From Nageia nagi (Eukaryota > Pinophyta), in assembly GCA_050084985.1 (NCBI GenBank), contig JBITNC010000001.1, forward strand, positions 179,614,001 to 179,678,000: a stretch of DNA of 64,000 nt, in the 5' to 3' direction. This document shows positions 26,518-39,467 of the stretch, in pieces. Under the pieces are notes generated by a model. That model worked only from the letters and a program-made list of their open reading frames with translations, did not search any database and had not been told where the DNA came from. Every line of letters starts with the position of its first letter. Positions within the stretch are counted from its first letter, which is position 1. The translations under genes were made by a program, and so were the position numbers.

Positions 26518-26824
26518 TGAATGGTATTGAGATGATATGTTAATAAGGTTTTGAATCAGCGTATTGATTTGAGTAACATCGGGTATTGGTAGTGATGGAG
26601 TGTACTCCTGTTCAATACATCGTAAATAGTTTTTAATTCATTACCATACACATTATGAGGAGATGAGTAGTCAAATGAATGGTATTGAGATGATATGTTA
26701 ATAAGGTTTTGAATCAGCGTATTGATTTGAGTAACATCAGGTATTAGTAGTGATGGAGTGTACTCCTGTTCAATACATCGTAAATAGTTAATAATTCGTT
26801 ACCATACACATTATGAGGAGATTA
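26518..26824. repeat. Tandem duplication, two copies of ~158 bp
   Basis: Copy 1 begins TGAATGGTATTGAGATGATA at 26518 and copy 2 begins with the same 20 bases at 26676. Both run through CAATACATCGTAAATAGTT to CACATTATGAGGAGAT. Only scattered differences separate them. Confidence 0.93.
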
Positions 26825-29480
26825 GTTAATGATTTACGATCACAATATAAAAATCACATGTCAACTATGGTTTTGAAATATTGACATTTTTATTTTTATA
26901 TCTTTGGACTGGTCAATATTATATAGGAGTTTTCATGCTTTATAGATAGGCTTTGAAAGTTATAGGAATAACTAGATTTAATAAACTTAATAAATAAATT
27001 GAGTAAGATAATTGAAAAGTTTTAATGAACTTTTGACAAACATTGCATAGTATTTAATAAATAGTCACTTTGATTATGAAATTTTTTATACAAATAGGAT
27101 GCATATTTTTGAGATGAAGAGATTAACATGATGGTATTTTTGGATTATTAAGTGTGAAAATTAACTTATGTTGCTACTCACGAGATCTACAACAGAGTTT
27201 ATGTGAAAACTTTACTCCTTAGGATGCTTGTTAAAATTTTATAATTGAATGAAATTTGATCATTTTGATTAATTCTTTTGAGTGAAGCAAAACATTTTTA
27301 TTTAGAAACTATTTCAGGATGTTATACCCCAAAATAGAGGATGAGTGGTAGTTTTTTGAACATCAAGAGTAGAACACATTCCTGAATTAAGTTAATATAT
27401 CCAACTAATGCTTTTAAGGCACTCTAATGATCGAGTGGAAACATTCCAAGGAAATGCATGAAGAAACATCTCTTGTAAAAAAATTTGAAAAATATTGCTT
27501 CTTTTTCATGTATTTGAAAATCTCACACTATGATGTAATTCATTGTTTGAAATAATATAAAATAATGTTGGATGTGGCCTATAACCCATAGGTTTTGGTT
27601 CCAACATTACATAGTAAGATCGCTATGTAGATGGTGAATATTTTGAATTCTTAACAATTGCACAATTACTTTTCTCTCGCAAACCCTAAAGAATTGTTAA
27701 GATGTCCAAAAAATGAAATCATAACTCACAAGTCATTTTATTATGAGTTGTATTGTTAAGACAAGATCCATATTGAGTGAATATTAATCAAAGTTATTTT
27801 GGGTATCCAAATGAACTAAAAAGAAATTTAGAATGAGTAATTAATATGTTAGTTGAAGTAAAGTAATCCCATTGAAAACCTAACTTATGTATGATGGAAT
27901 CAAAGTTAACAAAAGAATTAAGACCAAAAATTTAAGTCATGCATTGGATGGTATGAAAACTTATTGGGATGTAAATTGAAAGCTCAAAATGGTGTAAGTA
28001 TCAAAATATCAATATTATAGGGAATAATCACTTAACTATGGTTCAATCATACTTAGTAAATTTTTTACTAAATTATATGAGGTGTAACAAAGCTACATTA
28101 ACTTGAAGTGAATGGTTCAATAGTGAGAAAGGAATCTAGGTCTCATTTAAATGTATTGAGAGTATCGTATTTATCATATATGATGAGTGGTTTATAACCA
28201 TGAGATATAATGAAAATGGTAATAAAACAAAAGAATGATACATTTTCATGTTAAAGCATTAGACCTAATTGGTGTACAAGGTTGTAATACTGTGAGAAGT
28301 TAACTTGAAATCTTATAACTATCGAGGTATTGAATATAAAAAATATATAAAAAATAGGTCTAAATTTTTAAGGTTTTGGTGAAGTTTGATTTAGGTGAAA
28401 CGTTAAAGAGAATATAATTTATGAATTCCAAATAAAAATTAATTATTTCCTTGAAAATTAGAAATATCTTTTAAAAATACTTTTTATTGTTGTTTTTATG
28501 GATATTATTTACTTATCTATTTTACTTGAATCCAAATAAAATTATTTAAGAATACAATAATACTGAAGATTATTTATCCTCAAAAGAATAAAAAAATACT
28601 TCATGCTTTTGAAAATTAAAGATTTCAAAACCTTTTAAATTCTCCTTTAGTTCATATAAATTTCTAAAATGACTTTCATTATTATGATAAACAAAATAAC
28701 TTGATTATAGTTTCATATATATATATATAGATTATTTAAAAGATAATAACTTCTAACATTATATGTTTTTAACGTTACATAAAGCATGCTTATTTTATAA
28801 TAAAACATTTTATCATTTTAATATATAATTCATTATATTATTATAAATAAAGTAAACCCACTAACCTAAAAGATAAGGATTTTTCAGATTATATTCCACT
28901 TTACCTCATTAAAAGTAAATAAAATTAAATCTGGTTCCTGGTTCCTTAAAACATAATAAGTTGTCACATTATATGTTATAAAGTATGACAAATTACTTCT
29001 TTTATAATAAAACATTTAAGTTGACTGTTCATATAATTGAAAATTTTCATAGTAAAAAATTTCTTTCTTTCTTAATTTAATGAATCTAAGATAACAACAT
29101 AATGTAATCTATTGTGGTCTGATAATCACATTATATCACTTGTAAGTTTAATAATATTTTTTTATAAATATATTTGAACAATGGCAATATATGCTTGTAA
29201 ATGACAATTTAATTGAAACTTACTTTTGTTTTTTTCGAATCATTCTATATATTTAAAAGATTTCTGCTATACATAAATTTTTATTTAATGATGTTTAGAG
29301 TCAAAATTAAATAAATAAAAATGTACTAAAAATAGCAAGCAAATCGTTCAAACTCCTTGTAATTTTTATTTTATCAAATTATATTGTACTAACCGAATAA
29401 TTCTATAAAGTTATATTTATTTCGCTCTTGGACGCAATTACAACTTTGTATGGATAAAAATGTAGAGACATTTTTTAAGG
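26825..29480. other. AT-rich intergenic stretch; possible LTR start near 27318
   Basis: The sequence TGTTATACCCCAAAATAGAGG beginning near 27318 resembles the 5' end of some plant gypsy (Tat/Athila-type) LTRs. I found no matching terminus or internal domains, so a solo or truncated LTR is only possible. The rest is featureless. Confidence 0.25.
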
Positions 29481-29500
29481 TTCAGGTTTTCCATATTCAT

Positions 29501-30466
29501 TCAATTTACAAAACTTGATGTATAAACAGGATATGGGTCATTATGCGGATCATCATGTAAGATAAGATATGATTTTAGAAGAAGTTTTACTTTTACTTGG
29601 AAAAGGTCTTTATAAGAGAAAAATTTCAGCTTAAAACTTGTAGTCAGACATGAAGATATTGCAAGCAGATCCACTCCAACCATTTTACCAGCAATGGTAA
29701 TACTATTAAGGATTCTTAACTCAAAACCATGGACGTTGTGCTTAATGCTGATTCTTGGCATCTGACATAATGAAAAGTTTAACGATAGTGATCATAGTTT
29801 TCAGAATTGAACATTTCCACAACAGACTAAAAAACTAATAATATGAATAAAACATTCTCTCACAATTGCTTTTAATACAATCACCCGTTCTGGCTAAATT
29901 TTGATCATGGCCCTTTCCAACAGAAAACATACCTGTTGAGCATTTTGTCCCCAGCTCATTCATGGACAATGCTGACCTGAAAACTAATTTATAAAGTACG
30001 ATTTAAAATACTGAATTTACAGATTTTGAATTCAAAGAAAGATCAAAATGGCAAGAGATGGTAAAACATATACCTGTAGTGACCCTGGCGTATTTTAAAC
30101 ACCAATTCAACAAATCCTGGACATAGGAAAAAGATACAATGGAAAAAGATAATAATAACTGATATTGACACAAGAAGAGAGGGAAGAATCCATGCATATA
30201 TCAGGGATACAAAACATTCTAATGCATATTTGGCTTATGATGCATATCATTACATTTAAAGCTTTTGTAATGAATGCTCATGCAGAAAGAGACACTTGTT
30301 AAGAAATTTCTATCTTGAAGCAACAGCTTACCTGCTGTCTAGCGAATACCAGTAAATTGAATCTTACAAGTGGTTGAACCATTTTCATGCATTAAGCATT
30401 AGACAGCACTCATCTTCTGGCAGCTGGGAATATTTGTCAGACAAAATTTAGAATCCTAGGAAGAGT
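29501..30466 (-). pseudogene. Broken spliced gene fragment (four exon-like blocks, three introns)
   Basis: On the minus strand four blocks are joined by canonical GT-AG introns: block 1 about 30332-30466 (AGACAGCAG before GTAAGC), intron 30117-30331 ending TATGTCCAG, block 2 30074-30116, intron 29977-30073 (GTATAT to TTTTCAG), block 3 29933-29976, intron 29762-29932 (GTATGT to TATGTCAG), block 4 from 29761. Spliced, one frame reads TAGFVELVFKIRQGHYRSAL and continues about 18 residues to TAA in block 4, but block 1 has a TAG in that frame. A second frame starts MVQPLVRFNLLVFARQQ in block 1 and hits a stop in block 3. I do not recognise the protein. Base composition here is less AT-rich than the flanks. 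It is most likely a duplicated host-gene remnant or an untranslated region. Confidence 0.5.
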
Positions 30467-30723
30467 CTGCAGTGCGAAAAAATATAAAACAGAATAAAAA
30501 TGAAAACTTTTTAAAATGGTTACACACAAAAATATATTTCAAAACTAGTTCTTGGGAAAAATTGGCTCCATATTATTCTACAAGAAGACAGAAAATGTAT
30601 AACCCAATTCTTTGTATGACCACATTTCCTTAGAATTAACGTATCGTAACAATAATTTCAATTTTAATCATAAATTATGTCTCTTGTTCAACGTCTTGAA
30701 TAAATTAAAGAATAGCTCATATT

Positions 30724-31365
30724 TAAATATTTGGGAAAATTACTAAAATACTTCTATAATTTATTATAATTATGAAAATATTTCTACTTTTTATAATAAT
30801 TATGAAAATACTTATACACCTTTTAAAAAATATTAAAATAGGAATTAAAATAAGAATTTCGAAGAGGGTTTACTATCAATCAAAAGCATTAATTACTCCT
30901 CTTCTTCACCTCTTTCAACATGGGATGGCACGAGTCGTTCATAAGAGATTCAAATATGAGGATGAAGTGCATATAATTGATATTCCTAATGGTGATTTTG
31001 TTTCAAAGCTTCTTATAAAATCTCATAATACAATAATCATTATAGATTTGGAGCCTCAGTACTTTCTCCGATCCACCAGGTGGTGAGAATCTTGGGGAAA
31101 ATGTATGTGTATTTGAATTTGCAGCCAATTTAATCAAGATCAGGAATCTGAAGCAAGTGCTGAAGGGGATAAAGAACATGTGTTGAAGGGGGTGAAGAAG
31201 AGGAGTAACTAATGCCTTTAATCAACCATGAACCCTTGTTGAAATTCTTATTTTAATATTTTTAAAAATGTGGCAAGGGTATTTTTGCAATTATTGAAAA
31301 AGTAGGGGTATTTTAGTAATTATGGTAAATTATAGGAGTATTTTGGTAATTTTTCTTAAATATTT
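30724..31365. mobile_element. Mutator-like non-autonomous transposon (MULE) with 9-bp target duplication
   Basis: The element proper is 30733-31356. The left end starts GGGAAAATTACTAAAATAC, and the reverse complement of the right end reads AGAAAAATTACCAAAATAC. The inverted similarity continues for about 180-190 bp on each side (left to about 30922, right from about 31177). A perfect 9-bp duplication, TAAATATTT, lies at 30724-30732 and 31357-31365. Long inverted termini and a 9-bp duplication are the signature of Mutator-like elements. There is no transposase. The interior, about 254 bp, is not inverted and reads partly as coding-like sequence (residues RFKYEDEVHIIDIPNGDFVS), so it may be captured DNA. 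Confidence 0.92.
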
Positions 31366-32820
31366 TATATTGTTTTAATTTTAACATATGTTTGTAATTA
31401 CGTATGTTTGTGTAAACATTTGACTGATTATTTTAATTTTATTAAAATTTAAACATAAAAATGAATATATTAATATTTAACAATAAATAAAATATTAAAT
31501 TTTAAATTTACATTTATTTAATTTTAAGATATCAATTTTAAATTTTATCAATACATATTTTTAAAATTTATTTTTACAAATGAACTATAATGTAATATTT
31601 ATAACAAATTTTGGATAATGTTTTATTGATATTAATGGGGTATGATTTTAAATTAAGTAGTTTCTCATTCATATAATAAATTTTGTATAAATAAATTTTG
31701 GGTTTGTATAAAAAATTTCTTTAATTTCATCGAGAGGCATTTCTTTAATTTCTCATTCAAAATATCATGTCGTCTATTTGATCATACACATTTGGCTAAC
31801 TATTTTGATTTTATTAAAATTTTAATACAAATCCAACTATATTAATTTTAATAAATATTTTTTATATATAAATAAAATGTTTAATCAATTTTAAATCACA
31901 AAATAAAATTAATTAGAATTCAATTATGGTAATGATATCTTTCGATGGTTTTTGATATATAAGGGGTTATATCAAAACTATTTTATTTTATTAAAAAAAA
32001 GTTTAGATGATTTCAAAAAATGATTGCTTAAAAGTTATTAGATATAGCAATACCAAGAAATCAGATAGATGTTCCATAAATGATATCTCTCAACATTTTT
32101 TGATATATAAGAGGTTATATCTTGAGTGGATTTTGGCAACATGGATGTCCTTCAATATGACATACAATAATTTAATATTAAATAGTATAATTGTAATTTA
32201 AAAAATTGAAATATAAAATGAAATTATATAAATTCTTTGTTGTATAAATTATAATTTTTGGATTTTTATATGATGATTTTGAAGATTATATCAGGGATTA
32301 AAATACACCAAGTTATCTTTCCTCAATAATAAACACAACCTCAAAGTTAAGTAATGAGTGAGACCCTCTAGGGTTTGGAGTTGGAAACCTTGGTCTCCTT
32401 ATGGTAAGCTTCTTTCTCAAGCTTTCCTTTAACTTTGTAATTCATTATTTGATCATTGAAATATTGAAATTTAATATTACAAGCACACATAACTCTTTCA
32501 ACAAGATGAAGTGAAACAACTTATAAGTTGTAATAAGATAAAAGACCATCTAACAATATAGCATAGCCTAGTACAAGATCACAGGGTGGAGTACAGGGTT
32601 GTGCATAAGGAATTTTAGTGAACCAAAATAAACAAAATAGTGGAAAAATAATTTCAAAATCTTGGTGATTTTATCCCAAAACACCATAGAAGTAATGGCA
32701 ATATTTTAAATTTCTAAGAACTATGTTATAAAAAATTGCTAGTTGATATCATTTTTTAAGAAAAGGTAAAAATTATAGCTGAATTTAAAATATTAGTTTA
32801 TATCAAATGCTCATCTTGAT
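31366..32820. other. AT-rich intergenic stretch with one dispersed direct repeat
   Basis: No gene recognised. A 43-bp imperfect repeat occurs at 31931-31973 and 32079-32121 (both AATGATATCT to GGTTATATC). Around 32340-32500 there is more complex sequence with no clear coding frame. Confidence 0.4.
31931..32121. repeat. 43-bp direct repeat pair, 148 bp apart
   Basis: Both copies contain TTTTTGATATATAAG followed by GGTTATATC with a few substitutions. The spacer is unrelated AT-rich DNA. Confidence 0.7.
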
Positions 32821-32841
32821 AATGATCAGATGCCCATCTTC

Positions 32842-33440
32842 GATAACAAAATGCTCCTCTTATGCAATAAGTCACTTATCTTCAATAAAAAAATACTTCT
32901 CTTCAAAAAGAAGTTATTAGTCATCAATAACGACTCACTCATCTTTAGTAACAAGTCACTTATATTTAGTAACAATTCATTTGTATTTAGTAATAAGTCA
33001 TTCATATTTAGTAATAAGTCAATCATCTTCAGTTATAAGTCGCTCATCTTTAGTAACAAGATGCTCTTCTTTAGTAAAAAGTCACTCATCTTAAATAATA
33101 AGTTGGTTTTCAGTAGTAATAATTCACTCATCTTCAGTAACAAGAATCTAGTCTTTAGTAACAAGTCACTCATCTTCAGTAACAAGTTACTCATATGCAG
33201 TAACAAGTTGCTCATCTTCAATAACAAGTCACTCATCTTTAGTAACAATTCATTTATGTTTAGTAATAAGATTTTCATCTTCAGTAATAAATCATTGGTC
33301 TTTAGTAACAAGTCACTCATCTTTGGTAACATGATGCTCATCATCAGTAACAAGTTGAGCATCTTCGGTAACATGATGTTCATCTTCAATAACAAGTCAC
33401 TCATCTTTAGTAACAAATTACTTATCTTTTGTAACAAGTC
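32842..33440 (+). repeat. 21-bp minisatellite (about 28 imperfect units)
   Basis: The unit is close to AGTAACAAGTCACTCATCTTT and repeats with substitutions but very few length changes. Because 21 is a multiple of 3, the plus strand stays open and would encode heptads such as SNKSLIF (open frame 32830-33510), while the minus strand would encode LLLKMSD heptads. I see no start context, flanking domain or splice signal that makes either strand a real gene. It is best read as a minisatellite whose open frames follow from the period. Confidence 0.9.
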
Positions 33441-33510
33441 ACTAGTCTTCTCCTCTTATAGTATGGTCTTCTTTTCTTTTAGATCTGCATTCTTTTTCTT
33501 GGAGAACTAG

Positions 33511-34341
33511 GGTTCAATATAGATTTTCTTAGGAAAATTAAAAATATTTATAAAGTATAGGTGATAAGGTGCAAATTTGGTGGGGTATATTTGGTTAATT
33601 TATATAGAAAATACTTTGAAGTTATTCAATTTTGGCTAACTAATAAAGAAAATAAATAAATCTAAAGAAATTAGGCTACATTAGCAAGGGTTGGTGAGCA
33701 TAGAAATAACAAATTAAAAAATTAAAAAATTTTAAAAATACTATTTTGCGATAAATAACCACTATGCATTATCTTGGTGGAGTATGTTTCATACTTTTTT
33801 TCTTATTACAACTCATAATCCAATTAACTTTTTCCCTTTCAAAATGTACATAATGAGATACTACATAATATAAGATAAATTTATAATAACCTTTGAGATA
33901 GAAATCAAGCATAAACAATCAAATTTTATAATTACAACCAATGTAATAAGAATTGAGAACTTAAATATCTTAAAACAATTTTAAGGTTTTTTTGGAAGAT
34001 AGACAATTTACCAATGAAAATGGGTCTTCTTTTATATGAAAATTAAATGAGTTTACACTGGTGTAAAAAATAAAAGATAAATTTCTAAAAGTGTTGGTTA
34101 CTTTAGTTTCAATCTTAAAATAGATGGGCATGTAAATTAGACTATATTTTGTGAAATGTAAAAAATAAGCTTGAAAAGGCTTAACAAAGGAAAATATTGA
34201 TTTAGCATCATAATGTTTATGATAAAGCATTCATTAATTTTTGGCATTTATTTTTTAATATTAAGAAGTTTCTATATTTTATGGAGAATGACTCACAAAG
34301 AGATCTCAAATGTCAAGGTGAAGATAGAAGGATCTCTTGTT
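33511..34341. other. Intergenic, no recognised feature
   Basis: AT-rich with short chance open frames only. Confidence 0.4.
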
Positions 34342-34835
34342 AAATGGAAACCCCCCCAAAAGGATGGGTAAAGCTTAATTTTGATGGGGTTTCCAATGGA
34401 AATCCTAGAAACTTAATGGTTGGAGGTATTATTAGACATTGTAATGGAGTTATCCTTATGGTGTATATAGAAAATCTTAGTCATAAATCTAACCACTTCA
34501 TAGAATCCAAAGCAACCTTTTAGGGTATCAAACTCTTAAAGAACAAAGCCTTTTCAAAGGTCATCATTAAAGGGGACTCTATGAATATCATAAACACCTT
34601 AAAGGGATCCCAAAAGCCTACCTATCCAAATCAAGAAATGATATTTGATGATATCAAAACTTTGGCTTTCCAAATTTTTTGAATTTCAAATAGATCACAT
34701 CTATTGAGAAACTAATAAACTAGTAGACATTTTTGCATCCTTATGCCTTCTCCAAGAGGAGCTTTCAAATTTGGAGGATATACCCTTGGAAGACCTAATT
34801 ACTCTAGTTGGTGAAGATACTCTCCATGGAGTATG
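34342..34835 (+). pseudogene. Decayed RNase H-like domain (RVT_3 type, plant LINE-associated)
   Basis: After KWK at 34342 and a C homopolymer, the frame reads KGWVKLNFDGVSNGNPRN, then GGIIRHCNGVI, then ESKA and IIKGDSMNIIN. This is the pattern of the RNase H domains that follow plant L1-type reverse transcriptases (NFDG with the first Asp, an E in ESKA, GDS with a later Asp). The C run at 34351-34357 appears one base short, shifting KWKPP out of frame. A TAG replaces a residue after ATF, and another shift near 34680 precedes a tail ending EDTLHGV and a stop. The domain degrades RNA in RNA-DNA hybrids during target-primed reverse transcription. Confidence 0.8.
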
Positions 34836-35109
34836 ACTAATTTCAAAAAGAGGTTTTCTTACCATATTTTATGGATACCTAAGGCTTCTTTAGTATTCAC
34901 TCTTGATTTTTCCTCTCTTGAACATAACCTTCATAAGAATCATATTCCTCTCCACTTATAGCATCATGAGTTTCATGATTTTACTTCTAACAGTCCCTTA
35001 CCTCAAGGGGATGATATGGGTATCCTTTTTTCTAGATTGCATCATGAAAAATTAGTTTTCAAGGTATGGAACAGATTTAATGGCATGGCATATCCTAGCA
35101 TGAACAATG

Positions 35110-35800
35110 TTTGGCTTGTGTGGAGGTGGTAGGAGTTTTTAGGTTCCTTCTAGAATTTTGATAAGTTACAATCCTTAAAACCCATTCCTATTCTTATTCC
35201 TTGAATGTTTATTTATACTTCCATCCTCTATCTACAAGTGTTTAGCATGATGTCTTCTACTTGTATGGAACTATCCTCTTTCTTAGTAGAGAAGGAGGTA
35301 AAGGAGGCCTTAATGAAGGATGGAATCTAGAATTTTCCAAGAAAATTTCCACTTGCTAATATAAACATAGTATTTTTCATTACAAATTCATGGAATAAAG
35401 GTAAGGTGATGGTTAATGGTATGAAATTCCACATTTCAAATGAGTTACTAGAGGAAGTATTAGGGCTTAAGGCTATTGGACATAATTTCAACTAAGGAAA
35501 TCATTCATTTAAAAATGAAGTGGACATGTTTGCATGATGGAGGGCATACAAAATTTTTTCCTTAGAATTCAATGCACTTTGCTACCTAAGCTATGGGGGA
35601 AGGTGGTTCTCTTTATAATGCAATATTTTACTTTAGATGAAATACAAGATGTGGTAAGAAGCTTTCATTTTGGCTTCCTTAACCACATCTAGGGTTACCA
35701 GATTCTTAACATTCCTTTATTTTTGTTGAATTACCTTGATAAATCCTTCTTCTTATTTCAATAATAAAATTTGGCTACTTCTCTTCATATAAGCCTCCTT
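35110..35800 (+). pseudogene. Decayed member of an unidentified repeat-borne protein family (copy A)
   Basis: One frame with several stops reads VEKEVKEALMKDG, then NSWNKGKVMVNGMKFHIS and NELLEEVLGL (35388-35470). After a one-base shift it reads LPKLWGKVVLFIMQYF and ends near HFGFLNHI (35590-35690). The second part aligns without gaps with 42000-42107, 17 identical residues of 36, including LPKxW and HFGxLNH. I cannot name the family. It follows the RNase H domain but its relation to that element is unknown. The region to about 36340, ending in CAATCAAAAAAAG, may be the 3' end of the same dead element. Confidence 0.5.
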
Positions 35801-37639
35801 ACAATATTAGTCTTCCATGTTCATAATCATAAATCTATAGCCTTTTTAAAAAATCTTATTTTTGTATACTTCTTTGGGAAGCTCATAATCAAGGTCAAAA
35901 GGTTGTGTGGATTAAGATAAGGCTTCTCCAAATATCTCCTTAGGTGGGAAAAGTAAAAGGAATGTGAAAGGGAAGGTTGAGTCCTCTAAGCTAAATATAT
36001 AAAAGGAAAATTTAGAGTAGTTTATTGCAACACTCTCAAGGATATCAAAATTAAACACTTTAGATTACATAAATCCTAAATAAGGAGATGTCCAAGGGAG
36101 ACCTCCTTTTACAAACCCTATCAAGTATTTTGAGTTTTTCTTTCCCATGGTTTTCTGTTATCTTATGTTTATAGGATATTATTCCTATATTTTATCTGTG
36201 GCCTTGTTATGGTGATGTTCTAGCCTAGTTGGATTCTTATTTTGTTATTTGTTTTAGAAACTTCTTCCAATATTCTAATCACTTCGTAAGGATATGGGGA
36301 CCTCAAAACCTCACTTTTTATCCAATATCAATCAAAAAAAGAATTTACTATTTTTTTAATTTTTATTAAAAAAAATTATTTTTAACATTTGTTATTTTTA
36401 GATTCTTTTATTTTTAGATTTACTAAAATAAAATTGTCAAAATATATTATTTTTCCTCTATATAAATGTATGCTTGCTCTCTTATAATCTAATTCTAGAA
36501 TAAATTGTAAGAGAATTTTTTTCTCATGAATTCAGCTAAGGAACTCTCAGGATTAGTAGTTTTGGGTTTACATTTTTACATATTTATTTCACTTAAAATT
36601 TTAATATGAATACATTATTTTTTCTACTTCTAATATTTTTTAATCAACACATAATTCAAATGTGTACAATTTTATATTATTGAATTTATCCTTTAAATTT
36701 TTACAATATCAAATATTTTTTAAATCCTTCAAACATATGTTAAAATGATAGATATATCACCAAATTAACATTAATAATTATTTATGTAAAATAAATGGTT
36801 AAAATACTAAAATAAATAATATGTTATTTGCATGTATTGATACAAAAGTATAAACACAAGGGAAAATAGTTTTAATTTTAAACTTTTTGAAAAACTCACG
36901 CAACTATCATTTTAGTTTCCTCTCCCTTTTAACTAGGAATGAAGGGGTGAATAAGGAAACTGTTATCAATTTGAGAAATAAGAGCAATATTTGTGAAGAT
37001 TCCCAAGGAGGAAATATTGATGTGAAGGATCTAGAAATGTAATTATCTTTATACAAGGTTTATAATTATGTAACTATAACAGATATTTTCAATATATTTT
37101 TGTAGGAATGTAGAAAATACAAGCATCCATATAATTTGATACTAGATTTATACTGGTACAACTATGATATTTCTCCCATAGAAACTTTCACTTTGAATCT
37201 CATAGATTGTATTAACTCTCATTAAAATATATAGTGTATAATGTTCTCATAGAAAGTTTAATTAGCTTTCATCAATGGTGAATACTCACCCATGAATTAC
37301 AAATATCATGCACATATAGCAAGCACTCAAGCATCAAGCACAACCAACTTACTTGTATACTAGAAAATCTAATAAATTTATATTTTGTATATGGTGAAAC
37401 CCATGAACATGATAGTTAAACTATCATTCATACCAAACATAATGGACTATACCTTTCTACCTAATATGTATAAGTGGTTCATACCACTTTATGTGTATAC
37501 ATGGGCAATTCTTATCCTCAAATAATTTGAGTATTAAATTAGTAAAAATTATTCTTTTCAATTTAAATTAATAACCAAGAACCTTCATACCCAAGATTAT
37601 ATTACAACCTCTAACACCTTCCGTTTATGTAAAATTGGG

Positions 37640-37720
37640 GATGTTGACTATAACATAAACAAGACTTGAATTCTTCCCAAGATGTTGACTATAATATAAA
37701 CATGACTTAAATTCTTCCCC
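37640..37720. repeat. Tandem duplication, two copies of ~41 bp
   Basis: Both copies run GATGTTGACTATAA to GAATTCTTCCC or AAATTCTTCCC with a few substitutions (37640-37680 and 37681-37720). Confidence 0.8.
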
Positions 37721-38386
37721 TTATGATATAGTTGGATATTAGAATCATAAAGGATAAAAAATAAAACATTTCATTGTATAATAAGATTAATACAGTATTT
37801 AAAAATGAAGAAAGAGAGTTTATTTTTCTTTTACAGCATACAAGGTTGTCGGTGTGAGCAAATATGAGCCTACATACTTCAAAGTAATCAACACATTACT
37901 TAAATTTTTAAAACTCAAAATATAGATTAGTTAGATACATTCATTTAAATAAAAATGATTTTGTATTAATTAATAACTGATATCTATTACATATAATATA
38001 ATAATTAACCAATAGTGGTTATCCCATAAAGGGATTACAAATAATCAACAATGATGATTCCAATTATATTAACTAGAATAAATGGTATATCATAAATCAT
38101 TATTGATTTGTGTTATTTGAAAAAATTCCAATATAATATGCTAACAACATTATTGATCACTGAAGTTTTTTATACCTAGAACTTATAGAGATACAAATTT
38201 GAGATTTTAAAGACATATCAATAAAATTCAACATAAATTGAATAACAAAAAAAAATTGACACATAAAAATTACAGAAATATAAATATGATATTTTCAAAA
38301 TATATCAACGATAAATTTTTATATTAAAAATTTCAAAACATATCAACATAGTTTCAACACTTATCAACATATATGCACTAAAAAAA

Positions 38387-38456
38387 TTGATATTAAAAGT
38401 ATCATCGATAAATTTTGATATTAAAAGTATCAATGATAAATTTTGGTAGCATGTAA
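38387..38456. repeat. 28-bp tandem repeat, about 2.5 copies
   Basis: TTGATATTAAAAGTATCA recurs with a 28-bp period, each copy followed by TCGATAAATT or ATGATAAATT. Confidence 0.75.
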
Positions 38457-39467
38457 TATGAATATGTACATACTAAAATTAAACATAAAAAATGTTCAAT
38501 TTTGAGAGAAAGTTTTAAATACACTTTACACTCCCATGATTTAGTACATAAAGTAATACAAATATAGTCCTATTAAGGTGAGTTTTTCATCACATAGCTC
38601 TCATATTTTACTACCCCTTTAGGGAAACTTCACTAACCTTATCATATCTCTAAATTTAACTACTTAGGCATTTTCTAAAGGCTCAATGAATAAATCAATA
38701 AAATTTTGTTCACATGGAAAATAATGCAAACATAAATATAACAACCCCAAATCCTAGGATATTAGTTTATCTTAATATTGATTTAAAATATTGTTAAAAT
38801 TTGAGGATTTATTACCATAACATATACTAAATTTAATTAAAGTAAACAATGCATGTTATGATATCATGTATGTTACTTTATAATATGTTGAATAAGTATT
38901 GACCCAAATAGGTTGCTATCAAACTACATATGAAGTTTAAAGTTTTGTATGCATATATGATATTATCATCATATTATTGTTCTTCATAGAACTTTTTAAT
39001 GAGACACAAGTTCTAGATTTTATCATGATCTGAAAGATAACATGGCAAAGGAACAAGTCTAGCCTCCATACATTCCAAGTACAAGAAGATTGGAAAACAT
39101 ATGAGAAGAATGTCAAGTTTGATTTTAAATGTGACATATTCAAGTGTGCTTCTTGAATATATTATCATTTAAAAAAAAAAAACTCTTTAATATAGGCCAA
39201 ATATAATATATTGAACCTTGCATGAAACTTCCATCATCTAATTTGAATTTGTAACTTAAGAAATAAAGATTACTTCTAACCTTAAATGGGTGGGAATAAA
39301 GGAACTAATTTCTTTTAAAATGAATCTTAGAAAAATATTGCAATCTAGTGATTTAAATGACCTTTATAAGTTTTTAAATAATATTCATAAATAACAAGTT
39401 ACAAATTAGAAAAATTTAAAAATGATCTACCTAACTAAATAAGAGTAGCACTATTATTGATTAAAAG

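Larger units (their letters stand above)
35801..39467. other. AT-rich intergenic stretch, no gene recognised
   Basis: Contains a run ending in CAAAAAAAG near 36341 (possible LINE-type tail) and two short tandem repeats listed separately. No coding frame is supported. Confidence 0.4.

Noticed and set aside
33033-33437. Leucine-zipper protein on the minus strand
   Set aside because: The LLLKMSD heptads follow mechanically from the 21-bp period; no start context, flanking domain or splice signals support a gene.
32842-33440. CRISPR-like array
   Set aside because: The 21-bp units are directly adjacent with no spacers, and the sequence context is a plant nuclear genome; it is a minisatellite.
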